The notes: generated from the letters alone by a model not told the origin. A stretch of DNA of 64,000 bases from JAAYZQ01 sp034428935 (GCA_034428935.1 DAOUHB010000020.1:1-64000), one strand, 5' to 3'; positions 7,516 through 16,732 are shown, numbered from the stretch's first letter. Numbers and translations: made by a program.

Positions 7516-9351
7516 ATGGCAAGAACGACCGGAGCTACGGCGACCTGGGTACCCAACGTGGAGTGCTTCAGACAATTGGCAGAGCAGCATCCCACGGCTC
7601 TCGCCGATGCGGTACCTGTGACCGCCGACGCATCCCTGGGCTGGGTGTGGCGGCAAGAGGGCGTGGCACACACCAACCTATGGCGTTTTGTAACCCTGGA
7701 GGATCAGCTGCAGGTCGCCGACGACGCTCTGCACCTGGCCGATACCTGGCTACTCGATTTGGAGGACGTGACGTATCGCAGTGTCTCCCTGGCCCAGGCA
7801 GCGCGAGGGGCGCTCCTGTACACCTTTCGCGACGTTCTCCTGGCCACCCAGATGGCCGCAGGCTTGTTCGACAGCGTCGCACCGCGGCGCCTGGTGGTTG
7901 CCGGCCCGGTGGGGCCCGTCGAGACAGCCCTGTGTTGGGCGGCAAAAGGCCGCGACATTGTGACGAGCCTCCTCGCGACAGGCCAGCCGCCTGCTACGAG
8001 GCAGAGCCTCACAACTCGCCTTGGTCGCAACCTGAAGATCGTGGCCTGCAACAGCACCTGGAGCCTGCCCAAGGACAGGCAGCGGAATCAGCCCACGGTC
8101 ATCGTTTTCGGGAGCGGCGCTGATTTCGTCAATCAACAGCACCTGGTCGAACAACTGCGGGCCACCCGGCCCTATCGGGTAGTCCACGTGGCCGTTCTGC
8201 CGCCCCAGGCGTCCGCTTACAGCCGATCTTGGACTGAGCGCACGAGTCCGGCGCTCGTCCTGCCGCCTTACACGGGCCTGAGGCAATTCCTGGCGCTCCG
8301 TGCCTTGAGCCGTGACGCGTGGCAGCGTTTCCAGGCTGTGCGGCCGGCCCTCGAAGGGCGATGGCCGGTGTTGTCGCACCTGGATCCGGTCTTTCGCCGC
8401 TTCTTCCTTCATACCCTGTCCCGCGTCGGAGGGGTGCTGGGATCTGCCGAGCGCTTGCTCGACGCCTACCGGCCCGACCTGCTGATCGTCAGCAACGATT
8501 CGGGCCCGCGAGAACGGGCCATCGTGCTTGCTGCCAGGCAGCGCGGCATTCCCTCGGCACAGCTCATCCACTCGGGCTTTAACGACCTGCACTTTCGCCG
8601 ATTCGTCACGGACGAGCTCTGGGTGTGGGGCGAGGTCCATCGACGCCAGTTCCAGGCCCTGGGCGTGCCACAGGAAAGGCTGCGCATCACGGGCAACCCG
8701 AACTATGACCACCTGGCTCTGCCGGGTGCCAGGCCCGGCGAGGTCCGTGGCGAGGTTCGCAGCCAACTGGGCGTGGCCGAGGAGGAGCTGCTGCTTCTGC
8801 TGATCACCGCCAAACCGCCGAACCTGCTCACTTTCGTCGACATGGAGCAGCACGTACTGGACCTCGCAGTGCTCTGCGAAGCGCTGGGGCCGGACCGCGG
8901 CGTAAGGCTGGCGATCAAGCCCCATCCTCGCTACGACGACACGGCGGTCTATCGCGGGCTCGCCGACCGGTATCCCTGGGTAACCGTCCTCGAGGGCTGG
9001 CTGCTTGACAGACTGCTCCCGGCTTGCGATGGCGCCCTGATGGCCAACACCGCGACCACCGGTGCCATCGAGGCGCTGCTCTTTGGCAAGCCGGTAATCT
9101 GGATCCGGCCTTCGACACGCTATCCATCCAGCTTTGCCATCTTTGATGCTGTCGTGTTGAGCGTCGAAAACCGCGCCGACATCGCACCCACTCTGCAGCG
9201 CTTTGTGGCCCATCCGGAGTTCCGGGAGGCCGTCAGACAACAGGGTCAGGCCTACTTGCCCCAGCTCGTGGCCAACCTGGGCGCCAATGCCACCGAGGCT
9301 GCCATGGCAGCCATCGACCAAGTCATGCAACAGGGGAGACGGGACTCATGA
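7516..9351 (+). CDS. Putative GT-B-fold surface-glycan transferase, specificity unknown
   Basis: A 611-residue soluble protein I cannot name with certainty. The C-terminal half (from ~residue 320) resembles the GT-B fold of CDP-glycerol/polysialyltransferase/capsule transferases: DLLIVSNDSGPRERAIVLAA, SAQLIHSGFNDLHFRRF, RITGNPNYDHL, LAIKPHPRYDD and NTATTGAIEALLFGKPVIWI. The KPHPR motif and the late acidic/serine block are where such enzymes bind nucleotide. The N-terminal 300 residues are less recognisable and may bind the acceptor. It lies directly after the flippase and pse genes, making it the best local candidate for the nonulosonate (CMP-Pse) transferase. Its ATG follows the wzx stop by 4 bases, and its stop overlaps the next start. 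Confidence 0.55.
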   Translation: MARTTGATATWVPNVECFRQLAEQHPTALADAVPVTADASLGWVWRQEGVAHTNLWRFVTLEDQLQVADDALHLADTWLLDLEDVTYRSVSLAQAARGALLYTFRDVLLATQMAAGLFDSVAPRRLVVAGPVGPVETALCWAAKGRDIVTSLLATGQPPATRQSLTTRLGRNLKIVACNSTWSLPKDRQRNQPTVIVFGSGADFVNQQHLVEQLRATRPYRVVHVAVLPPQASAYSRSWTERTSPALVLPPYTGLRQFLALRALSRDAWQRFQAVRPALEGRWPVLSHLDPVFRRFFLHTLSRVGGVLGSAERLLDAYRPDLLIVSNDSGPRERAIVLAARQRGIPSAQLIHSGFNDLHFRRFVTDELWVWGEVHRRQFQALGVPQERLRITGNPNYDHLALPGARPGEVRGEVRSQLGVAEEELLLLLITAKPPNLLTFVDMEQHVLDLAVLCEALGPDRGVRLAIKPHPRYDDTAVYRGLADRYPWVTVLEGWLLDRLLPACDGALMANTATTGAIEALLFGKPVIWIRPSTRYPSSFAIFDAVVLSVENRADIAPTLQRFVAHPEFREAVRQQGQAYLPQLVANLGANATEAAMAAIDQVMQQGRRDS

Positions 9352-10292
9352 GCGCCAGTGTTCTCATCACCGGCGTCAATGGCTTCTGCGGTCGTCATCT
9401 CGCCGCCCACCTGTCGGCAGCGGGTTACGGGGTTGCCGGCCTCGATCGGGATAGAGGATTGCCGCTCGGGCCAGATTTCTATCAGGCCGACGTGACCGAC
9501 GCCAAAGCGCTGCAAGCCATCCTCGAGGCAGCCCGGCCCGACATTGTCTTTCACCTGGCGGCGCTGCTCAACCCGCGTCTGCCCTACGACGCGCTGCACC
9601 AGGTCAATGTCCTGGGGACGTTGAGCCTGCTCGATGCCGTGCGTACCGTCTGCCCGCGAGCCACCGTCATGGTAACAAGTACGAGCGCGGTCTACGGGCG
9701 GGTACGGGCCGAAGAACTGCCCATTGCCGAGTTGCAACCGTTCCGCCCGTCCACTCCATACGCAGTCACCAAAATAGCCCAGGAGATGCTGGCCTACCAG
9801 CAGTTCGCCACCCATGGCCTGCGCGTCGTACGCGCCCGGACCTTTAACCTGGTGGGCCCGGGTGAAAGCCCGGCATTTGCCTCCTCGGCCTTTGCCCGGC
9901 AGATCGCCGAGATCGAGCTCGGCCGCCGCGACCCGGTGCTCGCGGTCGGGAACCTGGAAAGCGTGCGAGATTTCACCGATGTGCGCGACGCGGTGCGCGC
10001 CTATCGTCTGCTGGCCGAGGTGGGTGAGCCGGGGTCCGTCTTTAACGTCTGTTCGGGCCGCGGGACGCCCATCGCGCAGGTCCTGGATACCCTGTTAAGC
10101 CTATCCAGGGTACGCGGCGTCGCTGTCAAGGTCGATCCAACCCGGCTCCAGCCGGCCGACGTACCCATCCAGATAGGCGATCCAGCCCGGTTAACGGCCG
10201 ACACCGGCTGGTCGGCGGCCATTGACCTGGAGCAGTCCCTGGCCGATCTCCTGGAAGATTGGCGAAATCGAGTTCGCGAGGAGAAACCATGA
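9348..10292 (+). CDS. NAD(P)-dependent SDR, GDP-6-deoxy-D-mannose reductase-like
   Basis: Extended SDR of 314 residues, most like RMD (GDP-4-keto-6-deoxy-D-mannose reductase). It has the Rossmann motif ITGVNGFCGRHL at the start, VFHLAALLNPRLPYDALHQV, the active-site TSTSAVYG followed by TPYAVTKIAQEM (YxxxK), RTFNLVGPGE, a VRDFTDVRDAVRAY block and NVCSGRGTPI near residue 230. It probably reduces or epimerises a 4-keto-6-deoxy nucleotide sugar. The ATGA overlaps on both sides couple it to the preceding transferase and the following SDR. The nucleotide (GDP, dTDP or UDP) is not determined by the motifs I can see. Confidence 0.7.
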   Translation: MSASVLITGVNGFCGRHLAAHLSAAGYGVAGLDRDRGLPLGPDFYQADVTDAKALQAILEAARPDIVFHLAALLNPRLPYDALHQVNVLGTLSLLDAVRTVCPRATVMVTSTSAVYGRVRAEELPIAELQPFRPSTPYAVTKIAQEMLAYQQFATHGLRVVRARTFNLVGPGESPAFASSAFARQIAEIELGRRDPVLAVGNLESVRDFTDVRDAVRAYRLLAEVGEPGSVFNVCSGRGTPIAQVLDTLLSLSRVRGVAVKVDPTRLQPADVPIQIGDPARLTADTGWSAAIDLEQSLADLLEDWRNRVREEKP

Positions 10293-11278
10293 ACTGGGAA
10301 GGAACTCCTGTCCTCATCACGGGCGCCGGCGGCTTTATCGGCAGCCACCTGGCCGAGCGCCTGGTAGACGAGGGCGCCCGGGTGAGGGCCTTCGTGCGCT
10401 ACAACTCGCGCCACGACGTGGGCCTGCTCGCCCAGCTGCCGCCGGATCTACAGGCGGCCATCGAAGTCGTGGCGGGCGATCTGCGCGACGGTGAGGCGGT
10501 GCGGGCTGCTATGGCCGGGATCGACGTCGTCTTTCACCTCGGCGCCCTCATCGCCATTCCCTACTCCTACCTCCATCCCCGGGAGGTGGTAGAGACCAAC
10601 GTCCTGGGCACCCTCAACGTGCTCATGGCCGCCCGCGACCTGGGCACAGGCCGGGTGGTCCACACGTCCACGAGTGAGGTCTATGGCACCGCCCGCTACA
10701 CACCCATCGACGAGGCACACTCCCTGCAGGGCCAGTCGCCCTACTCCGCCAGCAAGATCGGCGCCGACAAGATCGCCGAGAGCTTCTATCGGTCCTTCGA
10801 CCTGCCCGTGACCACCTTGCGGCCTTTTAACACGTACGGGCCGCGGCAGTCGGCCCGGGCGGTGATCCCAACCATCATCACCCAGGCCCTAGTCTCGGAC
10901 CACCTGCGGCTGGGCGCCCTGGAGCCCCGGCGCGACTTTGCTTTTGTGACCGACACCGTCGATGCTTTTTTGCGCGTGGGAAGCCACGAGGCCGCCCTGG
11001 GCCAGGAGATCAATGCCGGATCGGGCAGCACGGTCTCCATTGGCGAGCTGGCGATCAAGATCCTGGGCCTCGTCGGCCGGGAGCTGCCCATTGTCTGCGA
11101 AGATGAGAGGCTGCGCCCGCCGAAGAGCGAGGTTATGCACTTGCACGCCGATGCGCAAAAGGCCAGGGAGCTCATCGGCTGGCAGCCACGGGTTTCCCTG
11201 GACCAGGGTCTGCGACGTACCATCGACTGGATCCGCGAGCACCTGGATCTCTACCGCCCCGGCAGGTACGAGGTGTGA
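10289..11278 (+). CDS. NAD-dependent 4,6-dehydratase-like SDR (LegB-like)
   Basis: Extended SDR of 329 residues with VLITGAGGFIGSHLAERL at the N-terminus, FVRYNSRHDVGLL, HLGALIAIPYSYLHPREVVE, TSTSEVYGTARYTPIDE and SPYSASKIGADKIAESFY (YxxxK), and TLRPFNTYGPRQSARAVIPT. The N-terminal and IAIPYSY blocks resemble LegB, the GDP-GlcNAc 4,6-dehydratase of legionaminic acid synthesis, and related GDP-mannose dehydratases. With the RMD-like gene before it and a nucleotidyltransferase after it (4-base overlaps), it forms a module for a second activated deoxy sugar. No LegC/LegG/LegI homologues are nearby, so a full legionaminate pathway is not supported. Confidence 0.7.
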   Translation: MNWEGTPVLITGAGGFIGSHLAERLVDEGARVRAFVRYNSRHDVGLLAQLPPDLQAAIEVVAGDLRDGEAVRAAMAGIDVVFHLGALIAIPYSYLHPREVVETNVLGTLNVLMAARDLGTGRVVHTSTSEVYGTARYTPIDEAHSLQGQSPYSASKIGADKIAESFYRSFDLPVTTLRPFNTYGPRQSARAVIPTIITQALVSDHLRLGALEPRRDFAFVTDTVDAFLRVGSHEAALGQEINAGSGSTVSIGELAIKILGLVGRELPIVCEDERLRPPKSEVMHLHADAQKARELIGWQPRVSLDQGLRRTIDWIREHLDLYRPGRYEV

Positions 11279-11988
11279 CCATGAAAGCTGTCATCCTTGC
11301 CGGGGGCCGTGGCCAGCGCCTGGCCCCGTACACCACGATCCTGCCCAAGCCCCTCATGCCCATCGGCGACGTGCCCATCGTGGAAGTGGTGGTGCGCCAG
11401 CTCAAGCACGCCGGGTTCGACGACATCACCCTTGCGGTCGGATACCTGGCCGAGCTGCTCATGGCCTACTTTGGCGACGGCGAGAAATTCGGAGTGCAGA
11501 TCCATTACTCGCGCGAACAATCCCCCCTGGGCACAGCCGGCCCCCTGGCCCTCGTCCCGGGGCTGGACGAACCCTTCCTGGTGATGAACGGCGACCTGCT
11601 GACCACCCTCGATTACGGGCAGCTCTGGCAGGCGCACGCCGCTCAGGGGGCCATCGCCACCCTGGTGACCTTTCAGCGCGACGTCCAGATCGACCTGGGG
11701 GTCATCGAAACCGGCGAGGAGGGCCAGGTGCGGGGCTATATCGAGAAGCCCACCTATCACTACACGGTCAGTACCGGTATCTATGTCTTTGAGCCCGCGG
11801 TGCTGTCTTTTGTCCCCCGCGGCCGGCGGCTGGATCTGCCCGAGCTCGTGGCCCGGCTGCTGGCTGCCGGGCACCGGGTGGCGACCTTCCCGCTGCACGG
11901 CTATTGGCTGGACATCGGGCGGCCGGACGACTACGAGCGGGCGCTGACCGAATTCGAGGCACACCGCCGCGAGTTCCTGCCGGAGTAA
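11275..11988 (+). CDS. NDP-sugar nucleotidyltransferase
   Basis: A 237-residue sugar-1-phosphate nucleotidyltransferase. The signature MKAVILAGGRGQRLAPYT is followed by LPKPLMPIGDVPIVEVVV (sugar/nucleotide-binding lysine), LVMNGDLLTTLDY (metal-binding Asp), YIEKPTYHYTVSTGIYVFEP and HGYWLDIGRPDDYERA. It lacks the CBS pair of the PtmE-type enzymes and the C-terminal beta-helix of GlmU. It likely makes the NDP-sugar used by the two SDRs upstream. Start is either the GTG at 11275, overlapping the previous stop, or the ATG at 11281; both give the same domain. Confidence 0.82.
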   Translation: MTMKAVILAGGRGQRLAPYTTILPKPLMPIGDVPIVEVVVRQLKHAGFDDITLAVGYLAELLMAYFGDGEKFGVQIHYSREQSPLGTAGPLALVPGLDEPFLVMNGDLLTTLDYGQLWQAHAAQGAIATLVTFQRDVQIDLGVIETGEEGQVRGYIEKPTYHYTVSTGIYVFEPAVLSFVPRGRRLDLPELVARLLAAGHRVATFPLHGYWLDIGRPDDYERALTEFEAHRREFLPE

Positions 11989-11991
11989 GCC

Positions 11992-13104
11992 ATGCGCCTG
12001 TGCTACGTTGCCAGTTGGAACATCCACGTGCGGCGCTGGATCCGCTATTTCGCCGAGCAGGGTCACGAGGTCCACCTATTCACCATCCAGCGCCCCCAGG
12101 AGTCGGTGCCGCCGGGGGTCGAGGTCCACGACCTCACCGCTCTGTTTCGCGTCCGCAAGCTGCGGTTCCTGGTCTGGGGCTGGCACGTGCGGCGCATGGT
12201 GCGCGCCCTGCGGCCCGACGTCCTGCACGCTCACCAGATCGCTGGCGGCGGCTGGCTGGGCGCCGCGGCGGGTTACCATCCCCTGGTCGTCACAGCCTGG
12301 GGGTCGGATCTGCTGCTCAACGCCCGCCGCTCGCGGGTGCAGCGGCTCCTGGCCCGCTGGGTCCTGCAGTCGGCTGATTATGTCACGTGCGTCTCGCGCA
12401 ACCTGGCCCAAGCTGCCCTGGCCCTCGGCGCCGACGCCAGCCGCCTGGAGGTGGCGCCCTGGGGCGTGGACACGCAGGTCTTTTTTCCCGCGGCCGACAG
12501 GCAGCAGGCCGTAGAGCGCCTGGGCCTGGAGCCCGGCCGCTACGTTCTCAGCCCGCGGGCGCTGATGCCGGTCTATAACCCGCTGGACATTGCCCGCGCC
12601 ATCCCGCTGGTCCTGGCCCAGGTGCCGGCCGCGCGGTTCATCGTCCGCACCCATATCCACGACGCCGATCTGCTGGCTGCGTTTCGGGCCATCGTCGCCG
12701 GGGCAGGCTGCGAGGCCACCGTGCAGTACGTCGGCGACCTGCCCGACGACCGGGCCATCGCCGAACTGTACCGGGCGGCCGAGGTCGTCGTCTCGGTCCC
12801 GTCGTCCGACGGCACGCCCTCCTCCGTCCTGGAGGCGCTGGCCTGCGGGACAGTGCCCGTGGTGAGTGACCTGCCCTCGCTCCACGAGTGGATCGATGAC
12901 GGGCGAGAGGGCCTGTTCGTCCCGCCCGGCGACGTCCCGGCCATTGCCCGGGCGGTCGTGCGCGTCCTGGCCGACGACCAGCTCCGCGCCCGGATGCGCC
13001 GGCAGGGACGGGAGATGGTCGAGCAGCGCGCCGACAGCCAGGTATGGATGCGCCGCAGCGCCGAGATCTACCAGGAGCTGCTGCCCTGGAAAAGTACAAG
13101 GTGA
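11992..13104 (+). CDS. Glycosyltransferase family 4
   Basis: GT-B retaining glycosyltransferase, 370 residues. The N-terminal lobe begins MRLCYVASWNIHVRRWIRYF with a GHEVHLFT strand; the donor lobe has PRALMPVYNPLDIARAIPLV, then VVSVPSSDGTPSSVLEALAC, the GT4 EX7E region, and VVSDLPSLHEWI. It adds one sugar of the repeat unit at the cytoplasmic face; donor and acceptor cannot be assigned. The ATG is 3 bases after the nucleotidyltransferase stop, and the stop overlaps the next glycosyltransferase (GTGA). Confidence 0.82.
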   Translation: MRLCYVASWNIHVRRWIRYFAEQGHEVHLFTIQRPQESVPPGVEVHDLTALFRVRKLRFLVWGWHVRRMVRALRPDVLHAHQIAGGGWLGAAAGYHPLVVTAWGSDLLLNARRSRVQRLLARWVLQSADYVTCVSRNLAQAALALGADASRLEVAPWGVDTQVFFPAADRQQAVERLGLEPGRYVLSPRALMPVYNPLDIARAIPLVLAQVPAARFIVRTHIHDADLLAAFRAIVAGAGCEATVQYVGDLPDDRAIAELYRAAEVVVSVPSSDGTPSSVLEALACGTVPVVSDLPSLHEWIDDGREGLFVPPGDVPAIARAVVRVLADDQLRARMRRQGREMVEQRADSQVWMRRSAEIYQELLPWKSTR

Positions 13105-14309
13105 GCGTCCCCATGCCCCAGATCCCGCCCTCCAGTCCACCGCCGGCCGGGCCGCGCCCCGGCGCCCGCGTCGCCATGCTGCTGTCCAACGCCTTCCGGC
13201 CTGACCCCCGCGTGGCGCGGGAAGCCCAGGCGCTGGCCGCGACCGGCCACCAGGTCACCATCGTCTGCTGGGACCGGGAGGGCAGCCTGCCCGCCAGCGA
13301 GACGGTCGATGGCTACCGCGTGGAGCGCGTGCAGGACGTGCGGTCCGTGTATGGCGCGGGTCCGCGCCAGCTCCTGTACATCCCCCGCTTCTGGCGGGAG
13401 GCGGTCCGCCGCGTGCGCACCCTCCGGCCCGACGTGCTCCACTGCCACGACCTCGACACCCTCCCGGCCGGCTGGTGGCTCAAGGGCCGGTGCCCGGTAC
13501 GACTGGTGTACGATGCCCACGAAGACTACCCGGCGTTGATGTCGCTCTACCTGCCCCGGCCCATGGTGGCAGCGCTCGCCTGGCTGGAGCGCCGCCTGCT
13601 GCAGCGGGTGGACTCGGTCATCACCGCCAGCACGGTCCTGGCCGACAAGCTGCGGTCGTGGGGCGTAGACCCGGTGGTCACCATCGGCAACGTCCAGCCG
13701 CTGGAGGCCTTTGCGGCGGTGGGCGAGGCACAGACGGCCGCCGCGCGGGCCGCCCTGGGCCTGGCGCCGGAAGACCTGGTCGTGGCCTACATCGGCGGCT
13801 TTAGCCGGAACCGCCAACTGCTGCCCCTCATCGAGGCCGCCCGGCAGATGCCCGGCGTGCAGGTCCTGCTGTGGGGCGACGGGCACCAGCGGGCCGCCGT
13901 CGAAGCCGCCGCTGCCCAGGTGCCGAACGTGCGCTACCTGGGCTGGCTGCCGGCGGAGCAGGTGCCGCTGCACATGTGCCTGGCCGACGTCGTTTACTAC
14001 TGCCTGGTGCCCGACTATCCCGGGGCGGTCTACAACGCGCCCAACACCCTGTCCAACGCCATGGCCGCCGGCCGGCCCATCGTCGCCAACGACGTCGGCG
14101 ACCTGGGGCGCATCGTGCGCCAGACCGGCTGCGGGGTCCTGGTGCCCGAGGTAACGCGGGAAGCCATCCGCGGGGCCATCGAGCTACTGCGCGATCTGGA
14201 GACCCGGCGGCGGATGGGCCGGGCGGGCCGGGCCGCGGCCGAGGCGGAGTACAACTGGTCCGCTGCCCAGGGGCAGCTAGATAAGGTCTATGCCGAGCTA
14301 TGGCCATGA
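13101..14309 (+). CDS. Glycosyltransferase family 4
   Basis: Second GT4-type transferase (402 residues from the GTG at 13101; an ATG at 13113 is also possible). Seen: RVAMLLSNAFRPDPRVAREA and GHQVTIVCWDREG at the N-terminus, PDVLHCHDLDTLPAGWW, LVYDAHEDYPAL, VVAYIGGFSRNRQLLPLIEA, and VYNAPNTLSNAMAAGRPIVA in the donor lobe. The HxHDxD and YDAHE motifs recall WbnK/WbuB-like enzymes that act on N-acetylated sugars. It overlaps both neighbours by 4 bases, so it belongs to the same translationally coupled unit. Confidence 0.82.
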   Translation: MSVPMPQIPPSSPPPAGPRPGARVAMLLSNAFRPDPRVAREAQALAATGHQVTIVCWDREGSLPASETVDGYRVERVQDVRSVYGAGPRQLLYIPRFWREAVRRVRTLRPDVLHCHDLDTLPAGWWLKGRCPVRLVYDAHEDYPALMSLYLPRPMVAALAWLERRLLQRVDSVITASTVLADKLRSWGVDPVVTIGNVQPLEAFAAVGEAQTAAARAALGLAPEDLVVAYIGGFSRNRQLLPLIEAARQMPGVQVLLWGDGHQRAAVEAAAAQVPNVRYLGWLPAEQVPLHMCLADVVYYCLVPDYPGAVYNAPNTLSNAMAAGRPIVANDVGDLGRIVRQTGCGVLVPEVTREAIRGAIELLRDLETRRRMGRAGRAAAEAEYNWSAAQGQLDKVYAELWP

Positions 14310-15415
14310 GCATTCACATCCTGAACGTCGTGGGCGCCCGCCCCAACCTCATGAAGATGGCCCCCATCGTGGACGAGATGGCGCGCCATGCCGAGATCGA
14401 CCAACGCCTGCTGCACACCGGCCAGCACTATGACGACAACATGTCGCGCGTCTTTTTCCAGGAGCTGGGCCTACCCCCGCCCGACGTCTACCTGGGCGTC
14501 GGCTCGGGCAGCCACGCCTCGCAGACGGCGCAGGTCATGGTCGGCTTTGAAAAGATATGCCTGGAGAGCCGCCCCGACATGGTGGTGGTTGTCGGCGACG
14601 TCAACTCCACGATGGCCTGCGCCATCACCGCCGTCAAGCTGTGGATCCCGGTGGCCCACGTCGAGGCCGGGCTGCGCAGCCTTGACCGGCGCATGCCCGA
14701 GGAGATCAACCGCATTGTTACCGACGCCGTCTCTGACCTGTTGCTTACGGCGTCGCGCGATGGCGACGAAAACCTGATCCGGGAAGGCGTCGATCCGGCA
14801 CGCATCCATTTCGTCGGCAACGTCATGATCGACACGCTTTTGCGCCATCGCGCCCGGGCCGCCGCCAGCGATGTCCTGGGCCGCCTGGGCGTGCCGCCGC
14901 GCGGCTATGCCCTGCTGACACTGCACCGCCCGTCAAACGTGGACGACCGGGAGACCCTGGGCGGCATCGTCTCCGCCCTGGAGGCGGTCCAGGCACGGCT
15001 GTCCATAGTCTTCCCCGTTCATCCTCGCACGCTCAAGCGCCTGGAGTCCTTTGGCCTCCTGGACCGGCTCGCCGCCATGCCCGGCATGATCCTCACCGAA
15101 CCCCTGGGCTACCTCGACTTCTTGTGCCTGCTGGATCACGCTCGCCTGGTGCTCACCGACTCCGGTGGCATCCAGGAGGAGACCACAATCCTGGGTGTGC
15201 CCTGCCTGACCTTGCGCCCGAACACCGAGCGGCCGGTGACCGTCACCCAGGGCACCAATCAGGTCATCGGCTCCTCGCCGGAGCGCATCGTGGCGGCCAG
15301 CCTGGAAGTGCTGGAGGGCCGGGGCAAGGAGGGCCAGCGGCCAGAGCTGTGGGACGGCCACGCGGCAGAGCGGATCGTGCGCGTACTCCTGAATTGGCAA
15401 CAGGGAAATTCCTGA
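14306..15415 (+). CDS. wecB: UDP-GlcNAc-type 2-epimerase, non-hydrolysing (WecB/WbpI family)
   Basis: A 369-residue member of the non-hydrolysing UDP-GlcNAc 2-epimerase family. Motifs: NVVGARPNLMKMAPIV, HTGQHYDDNMSRVFF, VVVGDVNSTMACAI, HVEAGLRSLDRRMPEEINR, and LTDSGGIQEETTILGVPC with TLRPNTERPVT. WecB makes UDP-ManNAc; its close relative WbpI epimerises UDP-GlcNAc3NAcA to UDP-ManNAc3NAcA. Because wbpB, wbpD and wbpE homologues follow at 16753-19590, a WbpI role is likely, but sequence motifs do not separate the two. The ATG at 14306 overlaps the previous stop (ATGA); another ATG lies at 14300. Confidence 0.9.
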   Translation: MSIHILNVVGARPNLMKMAPIVDEMARHAEIDQRLLHTGQHYDDNMSRVFFQELGLPPPDVYLGVGSGSHASQTAQVMVGFEKICLESRPDMVVVVGDVNSTMACAITAVKLWIPVAHVEAGLRSLDRRMPEEINRIVTDAVSDLLLTASRDGDENLIREGVDPARIHFVGNVMIDTLLRHRARAAASDVLGRLGVPPRGYALLTLHRPSNVDDRETLGGIVSALEAVQARLSIVFPVHPRTLKRLESFGLLDRLAAMPGMILTEPLGYLDFLCLLDHARLVLTDSGGIQEETTILGVPCLTLRPNTERPVTVTQGTNQVIGSSPERIVAASLEVLEGRGKEGQRPELWDGHAAERIVRVLLNWQQGNS

Positions 15416-15437
15416 GAAGACTGTGGAACCGGGGCAT

Positions 15438-15466
15438 TTGATCTCTGCAAGTGCCTGTGCTACAAT
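15438..15466 (+). promoter_or_regulatory. Sigma-70-type promoter before the WbuB-like gene
   Basis: TTGATC (15438-15443), a 17-base spacer, then TACAAT (15461-15466) in the 69-base gap after wecB. Transcription would start near 15473, about 12 bases before the ATG at 15485. This is an internal promoter for the downstream wbp genes. Confidence 0.65.
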
Positions 15467-15484
15467 GGCCGCCGTTGAGAATAT

Positions 15485-16732
15485 ATGACAATGCGTATCC
15501 TTTACCTCAGCCAGTACTTTCCGCCGGAGGTAGGTGCCACCCAAACCCGGGCCTACGAGATGGCGCGCAACCTGGTGCGCCTGGGACACCAGGTCACGGT
15601 CCTGGCCGAGGTTCCCAACCACCCCACGGGCATCATACCGCCCGCCTACCGGGGCAAGCTCTACGATCGGGCCGTGATGGACGGCATCGACGTCCTGAGG
15701 GTATGGGTCAAGACGGCGCCGCAAAAGACCTTTGCCACCCGCATGCTCTTCTACCTGACCTACATGGTCAACGCCGCCCTGGCCGGCTCGCTCCTGGCGC
15801 CCGGCCGGTTCGACCTGGTCTATGCCTCGTCGCCGCCGCTCTTTGTGGGGGCCGCCGCCCTGGTCCTCAGCCGCCTGCGGCGGGCACCCATGGTCTTTGA
15901 GGTACGAGACCTGTGGCCCGAGTCGGCAGTGCAGCTCGGCGAGCTGAACAGCGCCCGCGCCGTCCGCCTGGCGACGCGCCTGGAAGAGGCATGCTACCGC
16001 AACGCGCGGCACATCGTAGTCGTCACCGAGGGCATTCGCACCCGGCTGCTGGAGCGCGGCTACCCGGCCGAGAAGATGACCCTTATCCCCAACGGTGCCA
16101 ACACCGACCTCTACACCCCGCAGCCGCCCAACCTGGAGCTGCGGCGATCCTGGGGCATCGGGCCCGAGCGCTTTGTGGTCCTCTACGCCGGGCTCCACGG
16201 CCTAGCCCACGGACTGGAGACGGCGCTCCTGGCCGCGGAGGAACTGAAGGACCACCCGGAAATCCTGTTCCTCTTTGTGGGCGACGGGCCCCAGAAGGCG
16301 GCCCTGGTGGAGCAGGCAGGACGGATGGGCCTGCCCAACGTGCTCTTTCACGACGCGCTGCCCGAGGCGGAGCTGCCCTCGGCCATCGCCATGGCCGACG
16401 TCGGGCTCGACACGCGTCGCCGCCTGGGCATCTCCCAGGGCACGCTTCCGGTCAAGATGTTCAGCTACATGGCCTGTGCCCGACCCGTGCTCCTCTCCAC
16501 GGAGGGCGAGTCCACGGAGCTGCTCCGCCGCGCCGGCGCCGGTGTGGCCGTCCCGCCGGAAGACCCATCCGCCCTGGCCTGCGCCATCCTCGAGCTCCAG
16601 GCCAATCCTGCCCTGCGCGCCGAGATGGGTCAGAAGGGCCGCGCCTTTGCCCAGGCGCACTATTCTCGCCAGGGGTTTGCCTGCCAATTGGAGCAGCTCT
16701 TGCGGGGCCTGTTGGTTTCCGGCGAGCCCTGA
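15485..16732 (+). CDS. Glycosyltransferase family 4, WbuB-like
   Basis: GT4 transferase of 415 residues related to WbuB (N-acetyl-L-fucosamine transferase type). It begins MRILYLSQYFPPEVGATQTR, with PNHPTGIIPPAYRGK, FEVRDLWPESAVQLGELNS and TLIPNGANTDLYTP, and a donor lobe with GTLPVKMFSYMACARPVLLS and EDPSALACAILEL. The RDLWPES motif is characteristic of this subgroup. Own promoter just upstream. It is followed after 20 bases by wbpB behind an AAGGAGG ribosome site. Donor specificity is inferred only from family resemblance. Confidence 0.83.
   Translation: MTMRILYLSQYFPPEVGATQTRAYEMARNLVRLGHQVTVLAEVPNHPTGIIPPAYRGKLYDRAVMDGIDVLRVWVKTAPQKTFATRMLFYLTYMVNAALAGSLLAPGRFDLVYASSPPLFVGAAALVLSRLRRAPMVFEVRDLWPESAVQLGELNSARAVRLATRLEEACYRNARHIVVVTEGIRTRLLERGYPAEKMTLIPNGANTDLYTPQPPNLELRRSWGIGPERFVVLYAGLHGLAHGLETALLAAEELKDHPEILFLFVGDGPQKAALVEQAGRMGLPNVLFHDALPEAELPSAIAMADVGLDTRRRLGISQGTLPVKMFSYMACARPVLLSTEGESTELLRRAGAGVAVPPEDPSALACAILELQANPALRAEMGQKGRAFAQAHYSRQGFACQLEQLLRGLLVSGEP

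Noticed and set aside
10289..11988. A full legionaminic acid pathway
   Set aside because: Only a LegB-like dehydratase and a nucleotidyltransferase are seen; no LegC, LegG, LegI or LegF homologues are in the window.
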